Assembly: GCA_028228615.1 (NCBI GenBank)
Contig: JAOJBS010000008.1
Location: 27,428-91,427 of the forward strand
Reading direction: 5' to 3'
From: UBA4421 sp028228615
GTDB lineage: Bacteria > Pseudomonadota > Gammaproteobacteria > Pseudomonadales > Azotimanducaceae
DNA: 64,000 nucleotides
Shown: piece after piece, positions 35,648-44,978 of the stretch
Numbering within the stretch: position 1 is the first letter of the stretch
How the letters are laid out: each line of letters opens with the position of its first letter
Notes under the pieces: generated by a model
Database searches by the model: none
What the model was told of the DNA's origin: nothing
The model's input: only the letters and a program-made list of their open reading frames with translations
Position numbers and translations under genes: made by a program

Positions 35648-36817
35648 ATGCCTAGAGCCTCTATTCTCAATTCTTTGGTCGCCTTCATCCTTTTGACCGC
35701 TTTTGCTGGCTTCTCCGTTGCCCAGAAACCACTCACTTTACCGCCGCCGAATATCCAAGCCACATCGTTCATATTGCTGGATGCAAAGACCAATAAAGTG
35801 CTTGCTGAAGAAAATGCAGATGAGCGCAAGGCCCCTGCTAGCTTGACCAAAATAATGACCGGCTACCTTGTTGAACAAGAAATTAATCTAGGTCGGCTCG
35901 GCGTGGAAGAAGAGGTGCAGATCAGTGTGAACGCATGGCGCACAGGCGGGTCCAAAATGTTTATTCGCGAAGGCACACGAGTAACTGTAGAAGACCTTTT
36001 GAAAGGCGTCATTATTCAATCGGGGAACGATGCAAGTGTCGCATTAGCGGAACATATTGCAGGTAGTGAATTCGATTTCGCTGGCTTGATGAACGAGCAA
36101 GCAAAAGCGCTAGGCATGAATGATACCAATTTTGAAAACCCTACTGGCCTACCTAACGATAACCATTACAGTACCGCAACAGATCTAGCTAAGTTAACTA
36201 GGGCCCTGATCAACGATCACCCTCAGCAATACGAGTTATATTCGGAAAAGCGCTTCAAATACAACGACATTGATCAACCAAATAGAAATAAACTGCTTTG
36301 GCGTGACCGCTCGGTAGATGGGGTGAAGACCGGTTACACCCAAGATGCGGGCTATTGCCTGGTTGCTTCCGCCGAGCGTGATGGTATGCGCTTGATCAGT
36401 GTGGTGCTGGGCACCGCTAGCGACGAAGCACGTTTGCGCGAGAGCCAAAAACTTTTGTCCTTTGGCTTTAGGAATTTTGAAACTCAAACGCTCTATGAAG
36501 CAAATTCTGAGCTGCGTGCGGAGCCCGTATTTTATGGCACCCTTGAAAGTGTTGGTCTAGGTGTTGTTGAAGAGGTCGCCGTTACCGTGCCGCGAGGCTA
36601 TTACAAAGATATTCAGGCGGAAATTTCTGTCCCTACTCAGTTAGAGGCACCGTTAGTGGCCGGTCAAGTTGTCGGCCAACTCAAGTTGGTTTTAGCAGAC
36701 GAAGTGATCTATGAAGGTGAAGTGGTTACCTTAGTGGACGTGCCAGAAGCTGGCGTAGTTTCTAGACTCGGCGACTTTGTTTTTCTTCTATTTGAGTCTA
36801 TGTTTGGCGATGACTAA
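35648..36817 (+). CDS. dacA: D-alanyl-D-alanine carboxypeptidase (PBP5/6 type)
   Basis: Periplasmic low-molecular-mass PBP that trims the terminal D-Ala of peptidoglycan pentapeptides. It has 389 residues; the signal peptide (residues 1-26) ends near FSVAQ. Motifs SLTK, SGND and KTG (VDGVKTGYT) are intact. The C-terminal PBP5-like domain is followed by an amphipathic tail that probably anchors it to the inner membrane. The last eight bases overlap ybeD. In Pseudomonas this position is called dacC. Confidence 0.95.
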   Translation: MPRASILNSLVAFILLTAFAGFSVAQKPLTLPPPNIQATSFILLDAKTNKVLAEENADERKAPASLTKIMTGYLVEQEINLGRLGVEEEVQISVNAWRTGGSKMFIREGTRVTVEDLLKGVIIQSGNDASVALAEHIAGSEFDFAGLMNEQAKALGMNDTNFENPTGLPNDNHYSTATDLAKLTRALINDHPQQYELYSEKRFKYNDIDQPNRNKLLWRDRSVDGVKTGYTQDAGYCLVASAERDGMRLISVVLGTASDEARLRESQKLLSFGFRNFETQTLYEANSELRAEPVFYGTLESVGLGVVEEVAVTVPRGYYKDIQAEISVPTQLEAPLVAGQVVGQLKLVLADEVIYEGEVVTLVDVPEAGVVSRLGDFVFLLFESMFGDD

Positions 36818-37073
36818 AGCCCCTGAAATAGAGTTTCCTTGTCGTTATCCCATTAAGGTGATTTGCCGTACCGATGAGGGGGTGGCCAATCGGGTTATTG
36901 ATACGGTGCGTAAGCATGCCCCAGATCTCACGCCGGACGATATAAATATACGAAAAAGTAGCGGCGACAAATTTATTTCAGTGCGCATTAACTTGATGGC
37001 TCAAGGGCCGGTGCAGCTGAAAGAAATGTATGATGACCTGATGACAGATGGCGCTGTGCGTATGGTTATTTGA
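36810..37073 (+). CDS. ybeD: YbeD-family (DUF493) protein
   Basis: Small ACT-like-fold protein of 87 residues of the family found between dacA and lipB in E. coli. The start at ATG 36810 (MTKAPEIEFPCRYPIKVI) fits the family; an in-frame TTG-type start at 36777 lies deep in dacA and is not used. It overlaps dacA by eight bases. The function is unproven; a link to lipoate or allosteric control has been suggested from position and fold. Confidence 0.9.
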   Translation: MTKAPEIEFPCRYPIKVICRTDEGVANRVIDTVRKHAPDLTPDDINIRKSSGDKFISVRINLMAQGPVQLKEMYDDLMTDGAVRMVI

Positions 37074-37099
37074 ATGATTTTCTATAATCCTCATACCCT

Positions 37100-37756
37100 A
37101 TGACAAATCCATCAACTACTTTCTTAAGCGCTAAGCTCAATCAAGTAAAGATAGTCGACCTTGGTGAGACCCTCTACGAGCCCATATATGAGCGTATGCA
37201 AGAATTCACGCGGCTTCGCGGCTCCAACACTGTTGATGAAATATGGTTAACAGAGCATCAACCTGTATTTACTCAGGGTCAGGCCGGTAAGGCGGAGCAC
37301 ATCCTTTTCCCCGGTAACATTCCAGTAGTGCAATCAAATCGCGGCGGTCAGGTGACCTATCATGGGCCAGGCCAGCTCACCGTCTATTTGCTGTTAGATC
37401 TACCGCGTCTAGGAATTGGTGTTAGAGATCTTGTTTCACGCATTGAAGCAGCTATTCAGGCGCTGCTTGAGGAATACAAAATTTCCAGTCGGCTGCGCAG
37501 TGACGCTCCAGGTGTGTATATAGAGAATGCCAAAATTGCATCTCTTGGTCTTCGCGTCAGCAAAGGGTGTAGTTATCACGGCTTAAGTTTGAACGTGGAT
37601 ATGGATTTAACGCCATTCAGTCAAATAAACCCCTGCGGTTTAACAGACATTAGCGTGACGCATCTTGTGGATCATCACGCTGTCGATATGGCAGAGGTGA
37701 AGAAGAAATTGAGCAGGCACTTGCTAGGCCAACTTGGTTTAGAGACGGTATCTTAG
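37100..37756 (+). CDS. lipB: Octanoyltransferase LipB
   Basis: Transfers octanoate from acyl-carrier protein to lipoyl domains, the first step of lipoate attachment. It has 218 residues. The signature RGGQVTYHGPGQLTVYLL (37341-37394) and the later KIASLGLRVSKGCSYHG with the catalytic cysteine context are present. lipA, which usually follows in Pseudomonas and E. coli, is not here: the next gene is convergent moeB 17 bases on. Confidence 0.95.
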   Translation: MTNPSTTFLSAKLNQVKIVDLGETLYEPIYERMQEFTRLRGSNTVDEIWLTEHQPVFTQGQAGKAEHILFPGNIPVVQSNRGGQVTYHGPGQLTVYLLLDLPRLGIGVRDLVSRIEAAIQALLEEYKISSRLRSDAPGVYIENAKIASLGLRVSKGCSYHGLSLNVDMDLTPFSQINPCGLTDISVTHLVDHHAVDMAEVKKKLSRHLLGQLGLETVS

Positions 37757-37773
37757 TCTTTTTGCCACCGGCT

Positions 37774-38526
37774 CTACGAGCATATTGGGCATTCTTTGGC
37801 TTTACTCAATTTAAGCCGACGCCATTCCATATACTTACCGTCAAAGAACAGGGTGTAGCCCACTAGGCTGGTGCCTACACCTGCCAGACATTTTATCGCT
37901 TCCAAAGCCTGGCAACTGCCTATGATGCCCACCAATGGGCCGATGACGCCATTTTCTGAACAGTTCAATGCAGTGCCATTGCTGCTCGTATCAGATTCCG
38001 GGTACAAGCATTGATAACAAGGGGAGTCAGCGTTTGTAGGGTCAAATACTGAAATCTGTCCTTCCCAGCGAATAGCGGCGCCAGAAACCAGTGGTGTTTG
38101 CGTCTGCCAACAAAGTTGGTTGACCAAATACCTGCTATCGAAGTTGTCAGTTGCATCAATGACCAAGTCTACATAGTCGATTTGGCTAGCCAGTTCCGCC
38201 CCTGCTAAGCGCCGTTCAACAATTGTAACTCTGGTATTGCTGTTGAGGTCTTTTACGGCCCGTTCCGCAGACTGGGCTTTGTTAATGCCCACATCCTGTT
38301 CTCTATGCGCAATTTGTCTTTGTAGGTTCGAGGCGTCTACGTGGTCGTCGTCTACTAACACCAATTCACCAACGCCGGCTGCGCCTAGGTACATGGCAAT
38401 AGGGGAGCCTAAGCCGCCGAGTCCAAGCAACAATACTTTGGCGCTCAGCAGCTTTTCTTGTCCGGCAACATCAAAATCCGGCAACATTATTTGTCTACTA
38501 AACCTAAGTAGTTGCTCGTCATTCAT
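37774..38526 (-). CDS. moeB: ThiF/MoeB-family adenylyltransferase
   Basis: E1-like enzyme that adenylates the C-terminus of a sulfur-carrier protein (MoaD or ThiS). It has 250 residues. The nucleotide-binding GLGGLGSP motif and the D-D-D-H-V-D-x-S-N-L-Q-R-Q block are typical. The zinc cysteines CYQC and CPIC are both present. Last gene of hemA-prfA-prmC-moeB; its start overlaps prmC by eight bases. MoeB is favoured over ThiF by this context. Confidence 0.88.
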   Translation of the reverse strand: MNDEQLLRFSRQIMLPDFDVAGQEKLLSAKVLLLGLGGLGSPIAMYLGAAGVGELVLVDDDHVDASNLQRQIAHREQDVGINKAQSAERAVKDLNSNTRVTIVERRLAGAELASQIDYVDLVIDATDNFDSRYLVNQLCWQTQTPLVSGAAIRWEGQISVFDPTNADSPCYQCLYPESDTSSNGTALNCSENGVIGPLVGIIGSCQALEAIKCLAGVGTSLVGYTLFFDGKYMEWRRLKLSKAKECPICS

Positions 38527-39361
38527 AGAGGTATCGGCCTAAGGAGACGCGCTCGATATTAGCTAGATCTCTATGCGAGGTCACTGCTTGAAAACCACTT
38601 TGTTCCAGCAGCAATCGAACCGGTTGGGCTTGGTCAAAACCATGTTCTAACAGCAGCCAACCGCCATTGGCTAAATAATTCGGTGCCTCTGCGATGATTT
38701 TCCGTAAGTCAGCTAAACCTTTTTCGTCTGCGGTCAGCGCGTGCTGCGGCTCGGCGTGCAGGTGTTCAAGGTGCGGATCAGCCGGATCAATATAAGGTGG
38801 GTTGCTAACAATTATTTGCCAACGACCGGTTAGGCTTTCAAACCAGCGACTTTCTTGAAACGTCACTTCAAGACCAAGCGTCTCTGCATTTTGTTTTGCC
38901 ACCAGTAAGGCATCAGTAGAAATGTCAGTAGCGGTAATTTTGGCGTCAACACGCTCGCTGGCAATAGCCAAAGCGATAGCACCACTCCCTGTGCCTAAGT
39001 CCAAAAGGCTTGCGCCGTTTTGTAGCAGTGCCAAAGCGCTTTCTACCAGAAGTTCAGTTTCAGGTCGTGGCACCAAAACATGTGGAGACACAGCAAGATT
39101 GAGGCCCCAAAATTCTTGCTCGCCGGCTAGGTAAGCAAAGGGCACATCATTCCTTAGTGCGTCAGCCCAGCGGTTTATTTCTACAAGCTGGTTTGCTGAG
39201 AGGGGTCTTTCTGGGCGAGCTAAAATGCTGGCGCGGTTTACTTCCAATATATGGCAAAGGGTTAACTCGCAGTCCAGTCTGGGCAGATCACCCTGCAATT
39301 TAATCCACTGGTCAGTAGTCAACGTCTGTCCAGTGGGGGTATCTGCTTTATATTCCGCCAC
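38519..39361 (-). CDS. prmC: Release factor glutamine methyltransferase
   Basis: SAM-dependent enzyme that methylates the glutamine of the GGQ motif in RF1 and RF2, and so acts on the product of the adjacent prfA. It has 280 residues; LDLGTGSGAIALA is the SAM site and SNPPYI the catalytic NPPY motif. The start is GTG at 39361, two bases after the prfA stop. Confidence 0.95.
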   Translation of the reverse strand: MAEYKADTPTGQTLTTDQWIKLQGDLPRLDCELTLCHILEVNRASILARPERPLSANQLVEINRWADALRNDVPFAYLAGEQEFWGLNLAVSPHVLVPRPETELLVESALALLQNGASLLDLGTGSGAIALAIASERVDAKITATDISTDALLVAKQNAETLGLEVTFQESRWFESLTGRWQIIVSNPPYIDPADPHLEHLHAEPQHALTADEKGLADLRKIIAEAPNYLANGGWLLLEHGFDQAQPVRLLLEQSGFQAVTSHRDLANIERVSLGRYLYE

Positions 39362-39363
39362 TA

Positions 39364-40455
39364 TTAATCTTCAGAAAGGTTTTGTAGTAGGTCCGCTTGG
39401 TGTTCCTGAATGAGCGGATCGACTATTGAATTAAGATCGCCCTCTATGACTTCGTCTAACTTATACAAAGTCAGATTAATGCGGTGATCGGTGACGCGTC
39501 CTTGAGGAAAATTGTAGGTGCGAATACGTTCCGAGCGATCACCAGAACCCACTAACTGTCGTCGGTTGGCCGCTTGCTCGCTTTGCTGTTTGCTCTGGGC
39601 GGCATCTAACAGCCGTGATTGTAGCAACGACATAGCCCGCGCCCGGTTCTTGTGCTGAGAACGCTCATCTTGGCACTCTACAACCGTGCCAGTTGGCAGG
39701 TGGGTTAAGCGAATGGCTGAATCGGTTTTGTTCACGTGCTGTCCACCGGCGCCAGATGCTCTAAAGGTATCCTCGCGAAGATCCTTCTTCTCAATAGCAA
39801 TTGCACCAATTTCATCCACCTCAGGCATGATCGCAACGGTGCAAGCAGAAGTGTGCACGCGGCCTTGAGATTCGGTCTCTGGCACACGCTGTACGCGGTG
39901 GGCGCCTGATTCAAATTTCAGCTGGCTATAAACATCACGCCCCTCAATGCGCGAAATGATCTCTTTGTAACCGCCATGCTCTCCGGGGCGTTCATTGAGA
40001 ATTTCTACACGCCAGCCCTGATTTTCTGCGAACTTGTTATACATGCGGAAAAGGCTGCCGGAGAACAATGCCGCCTCGTCGCCGCCGGTACCGGCGCGAA
40101 TTTCCAAAAACACGTTGGAGTGATCGTTTGGATCTTTTGGCAGCAACAGGGTTTGGAGTTTTTGCGTCAGGTCAGAAAGCTTTTCTTTGCTCTCTTGAAT
40201 GTCCATTTCTGCCAGTTGGCGAATTTCAGCATCGTCATCGGTAAGTAATACTTTACTGTCTTCAAGGTCGTCGTTGAGGCCGGTGACCTCTTGGTAGCAC
40301 AGCACCACAGGTTCAATTTCTGCAAACTCTTTAGAGAGCGCGGTAAATTTTTCTCGGTTAGACATCACTTCTGCATCAGACAGCAGCGCGGATACTTCTT
40401 CAAAGCGATCCGTAAGGCTGCCTAATTTAGACATCATGGAGTCGGAGAGGATCAT
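39364..40455 (-). CDS. prfA: Peptide chain release factor 1
   Basis: Terminates translation at UAA and UAG. It has 363 residues with the catalytic GGQ (GAGGQHVNK). Two starts are possible: ATG 40455 (MILSDSMMSKL), or an internal ATG pair at residues 7-8; the first is kept because it adjoins the hemA stop. This factor would read the in-frame UAG of the gene at 49877. Confidence 0.96.
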   Translation of the reverse strand: MILSDSMMSKLGSLTDRFEEVSALLSDAEVMSNREKFTALSKEFAEIEPVVLCYQEVTGLNDDLEDSKVLLTDDDAEIRQLAEMDIQESKEKLSDLTQKLQTLLLPKDPNDHSNVFLEIRAGTGGDEAALFSGSLFRMYNKFAENQGWRVEILNERPGEHGGYKEIISRIEGRDVYSQLKFESGAHRVQRVPETESQGRVHTSACTVAIMPEVDEIGAIAIEKKDLREDTFRASGAGGQHVNKTDSAIRLTHLPTGTVVECQDERSQHKNRARAMSLLQSRLLDAAQSKQQSEQAANRRQLVGSGDRSERIRTYNFPQGRVTDHRINLTLYKLDEVIEGDLNSIVDPLIQEHQADLLQNLSED

Positions 40456-40457
40456 AT

Positions 40458-41837
40458 TTAGTCTTCTAGTTTAATCGATGGGGTGTCCGCAGGCGTGCTC
40501 ATTGACCGAGCTTGCTCCTGCTCAGAAGGCGCAATAGGCCCATCAGATACAGCAGCGTCTGCAGCGGGGTGCTCTGAGAGGCCCTCAGAGGGCGCGTAAA
40601 TGCTACTTAGGTAACCCAGTAGATCTCGACGATCCTCAGCGCTGGCCTCGCGCATAGCGGCAGTAGTTGGATGAATTAACTTGTTAGTTAGGTTTTGGCT
40701 TAACCGTAATATTGCTGCCTCGGCGTCACCGTCTTTGGCCAGGTCTCGCAGCGCGCGGGCCACTTCGGCCTCGCGAATTTCATTGGCCTGTGTGCGAAAG
40801 GAAGTGAGTAGGTTTTTATCTTGCTGCACGCGCTTCTCCCTTTGAAAATCTTTCGCGCCCCTTGCCACAATGTGTTCGGCATCTGCTGCTGCCGTTTGGC
40901 GTTGGGCGAGATTTCTTTCAACAATTTCGGTGAGGTCATCAATGGTGTAAAGGTATGCGTCTGGCAGTTCTGCCACCTCAGCTTCAATGTCTCTTGGCAC
41001 GGCAATGTCTACCATAAACATGGGCCGTCGCTTGCGCTTTTTAATGGCGGCTTCCACAGCGCCTTTGCCTAACACCGGAAGGCTGCTGCCTGTGGAGGCA
41101 ATGACAATGTCATAGTCATGCAAAACCCCGGCTATTTCGGTCAGCTGAATAGAGTGCGCATTGTATTTTGTCGCCATTACTTGGGCATTGGCCAAGGTTC
41201 TATTGGCAATGGTCATAGAGCCAATGTTTTTTGCGGCCAAGTGGTCTGCGACTAAGCCTATGGTTTCACCCGCGCCAAGCAGCAAGGCTTTTTTGGTGCT
41301 CAAGTTTTCAAAAATTTTGCCTGCCATAGATACCGCGGCGTAGGCGATGGAAATTGGATTTCTGCCAATATCTGTTTCACTGCGAATTTGTTTAGCGGTC
41401 TGTAGGGTAATTCTAGACAACAGGTTCAATTCAGGGCCAATGGTCCCGCAAGTGCGCGCCATGTCGTAGGCAGATTTAACCTGGCCCATAATTTGTGGCT
41501 CGCCGAGCATTTGCGAATCTAAGCCTGAGGCAACTCTGATAATATGTTGAGCGGCGTCATGGTCCCAATATTGGTAGCTGGCGTTTTCTAGCTCGTTTAA
41601 GGCAATGAGGCGTGCGTCAGCCAGCCAATGTGATATGGCAGCACCGCTGCTTGGATCTGCTGCGCAATAAAACTCTGTTCTGTTACAGGTAGAAATAATG
41701 GCCACTTCAGAGACACCTGAAATGTCATTGGTCACAGATTTCAGAGCTTGAGCTAACTTTTCTTCGGGAAAGGCAATGCGCTCCCTAAGATCTAGCGAGG
41801 CGGTGCGATAATTTAAACCGTATGCCAATATGCTCAT
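40458..41837 (-). CDS. hemA: Glutamyl-tRNA reductase
   Basis: First committed enzyme of C5-pathway haem synthesis; reduces glutamyl-tRNA to glutamate-1-semialdehyde. It has 459 residues from the ATG at 41837 (MSILAYGLNYRTASL); a longer frame to 41894 adds 19 non-family residues. The catalytic cysteine is in STCNRTEFY, and the NADPH site is around LLGAGETIG. The last 35 or so residues (Pro/Ser/Ala/Glu-rich) extend beyond the E. coli protein. Divergent from lolB. Confidence 0.95.
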   Translation of the reverse strand: MSILAYGLNYRTASLDLRERIAFPEEKLAQALKSVTNDISGVSEVAIISTCNRTEFYCAADPSSGAAISHWLADARLIALNELENASYQYWDHDAAQHIIRVASGLDSQMLGEPQIMGQVKSAYDMARTCGTIGPELNLLSRITLQTAKQIRSETDIGRNPISIAYAAVSMAGKIFENLSTKKALLLGAGETIGLVADHLAAKNIGSMTIANRTLANAQVMATKYNAHSIQLTEIAGVLHDYDIVIASTGSSLPVLGKGAVEAAIKKRKRRPMFMVDIAVPRDIEAEVAELPDAYLYTIDDLTEIVERNLAQRQTAAADAEHIVARGAKDFQREKRVQQDKNLLTSFRTQANEIREAEVARALRDLAKDGDAEAAILRLSQNLTNKLIHPTTAAMREASAEDRRDLLGYLSSIYAPSEGLSEHPAADAAVSDGPIAPSEQEQARSMSTPADTPSIKLED

Positions 41838-42026
41838 GAATGTAAAAGCAGCGAAAAATGACTGGCGATGATAACAGAAGGTGGCCCAAGCCATTAGTCT
41901 CTTGATGTTAGATTTATGTTTGCCCGGTATGCCTGTTTTCCTTGCTCAAGCCGGAAAAACGGGTATGCCATCTGCAATGTTACGCAGTTCTGTGGTTCTC
42001 AACCCTATATTTGGATGTAGCCCAAG

Positions 42027-42659
42027 ATGAAATTTACCTCCTACACGCCACTACACAGCGGGCGTTGCATAGCCACCAAAGCTGCCGCTTTGCGCAAAAT
42101 TTTAGCATGGTGCCTTCAAGGCAGTGTTTTGGCTTTGTTGATGGCGGGCTGTGCGGGGCTGCCAGCTAATAAAAGTCTTAACCTCGCCGCCGCAAGCTAT
42201 ACGGTGAGCGGCAAATTGATCATTATTCAACCTGAGCAGCGCAGCAGCGCGCGTTTTCGTTGGTCGCAGCAGGCAGAAAATTTCCAAATGGCACTCTGGG
42301 GACCATTAGGCGTGGGCCGCACATTAATTGCTGGGTCACCGGCCTATGCTGAGCTAACTCAAGGCGCTGAAGTAATTGACCAAGGTGCGCCCGGCGCAAT
42401 TATGCAACAGCAGCTAGGTTGGTCAGCGCCCATTGAAGTTTTCCCCTATTGGGTTAAAGGCACTTTTGCGCCAAGTGTTGCGGTTGCAACGGTTGAAAAG
42501 GATGAGCTGGGCCGGCTGGTTAGATTTTCGCAAGCGGGGTGGTCTGTGAGCTACGCTGATCATGTGCAAGACGAAGGCTGCTGGCGGCCAGGTCGAATAA
42601 CTATTGCGGGCCGAGATCTGCAACTGAGATTGATTCTCGCCCCGAAAAGTGCCAAATGA
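42027..42659 (+). CDS. lolB: Outer-membrane lipoprotein receptor LolB
   Basis: Accepts lipoproteins from LolA and inserts them in the outer membrane. It has 210 residues; the signal has lipobox LMAGC with the lipidated cysteine at 42. Conserved SGKLIIIQPEQRSSARFRW (42205-42263) and GWSVSYADHV fit the family. The signal n-region is long, so an internal start is possible. The position, divergent from hemA, supports the assignment. Confidence 0.9.
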   Translation: MKFTSYTPLHSGRCIATKAAALRKILAWCLQGSVLALLMAGCAGLPANKSLNLAAASYTVSGKLIIIQPEQRSSARFRWSQQAENFQMALWGPLGVGRTLIAGSPAYAELTQGAEVIDQGAPGAIMQQQLGWSAPIEVFPYWVKGTFAPSVAVATVEKDELGRLVRFSQAGWSVSYADHVQDEGCWRPGRITIAGRDLQLRLILAPKSAK

Positions 42660-42994
42660 GCAAAAACAGCCAAAAACAAAGTCCTTCTTTAATGTTTAGT
42701 AGTCTTTAGCGGCGGTTTAGCTGCAAAGGTGTTTGACACTTCGCGGCGCTATCTGGACAATAGCGCGCTTGAAAAAGTGGCTGGAAAGGCCGCGGCTTCT
42801 TAAAGTCGCAGCGCCACTTTTTGAGACTTGTCTTCGCTTTTGATAACCCTTTCGGGCGCTCAGATAAGCAAAGAAGGCAAACTCAAATAAAGAATAGAAT
42901 ATTCTAGAATAAGAGAGCATGCAGTTGCCGCGCGCGCGCAATGACTGCATAGAAAGATCTCATGCGATGTGGGAACACATTGCACAAAAGTTCT
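42660..42994. other. lolB-tRNA-Gln gap, no gene
   Basis: 335 bases without a supportable ORF. In Pseudomonas ispE occupies this position; nothing resembling it remains here. A TTGACA at about 42733 has no well-spaced -10 box, and an imperfect inverted repeat (TGCAGTTGC...GCAATGACTGCA) lies at 42918-42947. A promoter for tRNA-Gln and prs should be in this stretch, but I cannot place it with confidence. Confidence 0.5.
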
Positions 42995-43069
42995 TGGGGT
43001 GTCGCCAAGCGGTAAGGCACCGGGTTTTGATCCCGGCATGCGCAGGTTCGAATCCTGCCACCCCAGCCA
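42995..43069 (+). tRNA. tRNA-Gln(UUG)
   Basis: 75 bases including encoded CCA. The acceptor stem TGGGGTG pairs with CACCCCA. The anticodon stem CCGGG/CCCGG encloses TTTTGAT with anticodon TTG. The T arm is GCAGG-TTCGAAT-CCTGC. It lies 58 bases before prs, as in Pseudomonas. Confidence 0.97.
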
Positions 43070-43127
43070 TTCATACTGTTATTTGTTCGAGATCAAGGTC
43101 TTCGCGAAAACGCTTGGGGAAAGTGAA

Positions 43128-44072
43128 ATGGCTAATTTAATGTTGTTTTCTGGTGGCGCGAACAAAGATTTGGCTGCCAGAGTTGCCAAACAACTGCACC
43201 TAGATTTGGGCCACGCGGATGTGGGCCAGTTTAGTGACGGTGAAGTTACCGTAGAAATCCACGAAAATGTGCGTGGCAAAGATGTGTTTTTGTTGCAATC
43301 AACTTGTGCGCCCACCAGCCACAATTTGATGGAACTTTTGATTATGGCTGACGCATGTCATCGCGCTTCAGCTCATAGGGTCACCGCAGTTGTGCCTTAT
43401 TTTGGTTATGCGCGCCAAGACCGCAGACCGCGTTCGGCTCGGGTAGCGATCAGTGCCAAGGTTGTGGCGGACATGATCAGCACTGTGGGGATAGACAGAA
43501 TTCTTACAGTAGATTTGCATGCGGACCAGATTCAGGGGTTTTTCAACATCCCAGTAGACAACATTTATGGTTCGCCGGTTTTGGTCGACCATATTTTGGC
43601 GCAAAAGTATGTTAACCCCATCGTCGTATCACCCGACGTGGGTGGTGTGGTTAGAGCAAGAGCAATCGCCAAGCAGATTGATGATTTAGATTTGGCCATT
43701 ATTGATAAGCGTCGCCCTCAAGCCAATGTCACTGAGGTGATGAATGTTATCGGTGATGTAGAAGGTAAGACCTGTATCATTGTTGACGATATTGTAGACA
43801 CCGCAGGCACCTTATGTACTGCCGCTGAAGCACTAAAAGCTGAAGGCGCTAAAGAGGTAGTGTGTTATATCACCCATGCAGTTTTCTCTGGCCCAGCCAT
43901 TGAGCGCATAGCGGCTTCCAAATTGGACAGAATGGTCGTGACTGACACCATTCCTTTGTCAGCAGAAGCGAAAGCCTGCAACAAGATTTTTCAGTTAAGT
44001 TTAGATCGTTTACTGGCCGAGTCTATTCGGCGGGTAAGCAACGAAGAATCCATCAGCGCGATGTTTCGATAA
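43128..44072 (+). CDS. prs: Ribose-phosphate pyrophosphokinase
   Basis: Makes PRPP from ribose-5-phosphate and ATP for nucleotide, histidine, tryptophan and NAD synthesis. It has 314 residues from the ATG at 43128 (MANLMLFSGGANKDLA) with GGGGAAA upstream; the frame runs on through the tRNA but that part is not coding. The ATP loop YARQDRR and the PRPP motif CIIVDDIVDTAGTL are intact. Confidence 0.97.
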   Translation: MANLMLFSGGANKDLAARVAKQLHLDLGHADVGQFSDGEVTVEIHENVRGKDVFLLQSTCAPTSHNLMELLIMADACHRASAHRVTAVVPYFGYARQDRRPRSARVAISAKVVADMISTVGIDRILTVDLHADQIQGFFNIPVDNIYGSPVLVDHILAQKYVNPIVVSPDVGGVVRARAIAKQIDDLDLAIIDKRRPQANVTEVMNVIGDVEGKTCIIVDDIVDTAGTLCTAAEALKAEGAKEVVCYITHAVFSGPAIERIAASKLDRMVVTDTIPLSAEAKACNKIFQLSLDRLLAESIRRVSNEESISAMFR

Positions 44073-44159
44073 TCGAAGCTTCTCGCCCTTGGTGCAAAAG
44101 AGCCGGCAGATTGGTCGCAGATCAGCCAGCAACGACAATTAAAATTTTGGAGATACAAG

Positions 44160-44825
44160 ATGTCAGATAATATTCAACTGACCGCGGAACTCCGAACTGA
44201 CGTAGGGAAAGGTGCGAGCCGCCGTCTACGTCGTTTGGAAGATAAAGTGCCCGGCATAATTTATGGTGAGGGCAAAGATCCTCAGATGCTCACGCTATCG
44301 GCGAACGAAGTGGGTAAAGCCATGCAGTTCGAGGCCTTCTACTCGCAAATTATCGATCTCAGCATTGGTGGTAAAAAAGAGCAGGCAGTAGTGCGTGATA
44401 TGCAGCGTAATCCAGCCAATGAACGTCTTCTACACATCGACTTTCTGCGCATCAGCGCCAACAAGGCCATTACAGTAAGTGTGCCATTACACTTCATTAA
44501 TGAAGAAGCTTGTGTGGGTGTTAAGACCGAAGGCGGTACGCTGACACATAACATGACCGAAGTGGAAATCACCTGTTTGCCTGGTGCACTGCCTGAATAT
44601 ATCGAAGTTGATATGGCAGAGGTTGCCGCTGGCGTTTCTATCCACCTCAGCGATCTGATCATCCCTGAAGGCGTTGCAATTGCGGCACTGGCCTATGGCG
44701 AAGATCGTGACATCCCTGTTGCCAGTGTTACTGCCCGTCGTGGTGGTGGTGATGAAGAAATCAGTGATGAGCCAGCGCAGCCACCTGCGACTGCCGATGC
44801 TGACGAAGAAGGCGGTGAGGGTTAA
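44160..44825 (+). CDS. rplY: 50S ribosomal protein L25, long (CTC/TL5) form
   Basis: 5S rRNA-binding protein. It has 221 residues: an N-terminal L25 domain (ELRTDVGKGASRRLRR to about 95) plus the C-terminal beta domain of the general-stress CTC type, ending in an acidic Asp/Glu/Gly tail. Between prs and pth, the usual order. TTGGAG precedes the ATG. Confidence 0.96.
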   Translation: MSDNIQLTAELRTDVGKGASRRLRRLEDKVPGIIYGEGKDPQMLTLSANEVGKAMQFEAFYSQIIDLSIGGKKEQAVVRDMQRNPANERLLHIDFLRISANKAITVSVPLHFINEEACVGVKTEGGTLTHNMTEVEITCLPGALPEYIEVDMAEVAAGVSIHLSDLIIPEGVAIAALAYGEDRDIPVASVTARRGGGDEEISDEPAQPPATADADEEGGEG

Positions 44826-44846
44826 ATACCCGTCCGTTCTAGTTAA

Positions 44847-44895
44847 GACTTTCAGCAATTCGCATAATCTATTTAGCGCGAATTGCTGCAAAGTC
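44847..44895 (+). terminator. 16-bp interrupted stem-loop between rplY and pth
   Basis: GACTTT-C-AGCAATTCGC (44847-44863) pairs with GCGAATTGCT-GC-AAAGTC (44878-44895), giving 16 pairs with small bulges and a 14-base loop. A GGGTTTTG follows ten bases later. Probably a partial terminator or mRNA-stability element between the two genes. Confidence 0.5.
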
Positions 44896-44978
44896 TGCTG
44901 GGTTTTGATTCCGTTTATTCCACACACGTTGCTGTTTCCAGCAAAAACGCCACCCCTGATGACAGTTGGTCTACCAAG

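Noticed and set aside
42969..43127. N-terminal extension of prs through tRNA-Gln
   Set aside because: The frame is open only by chance across the tRNA; the family start and ribosome-binding site are at 43128.
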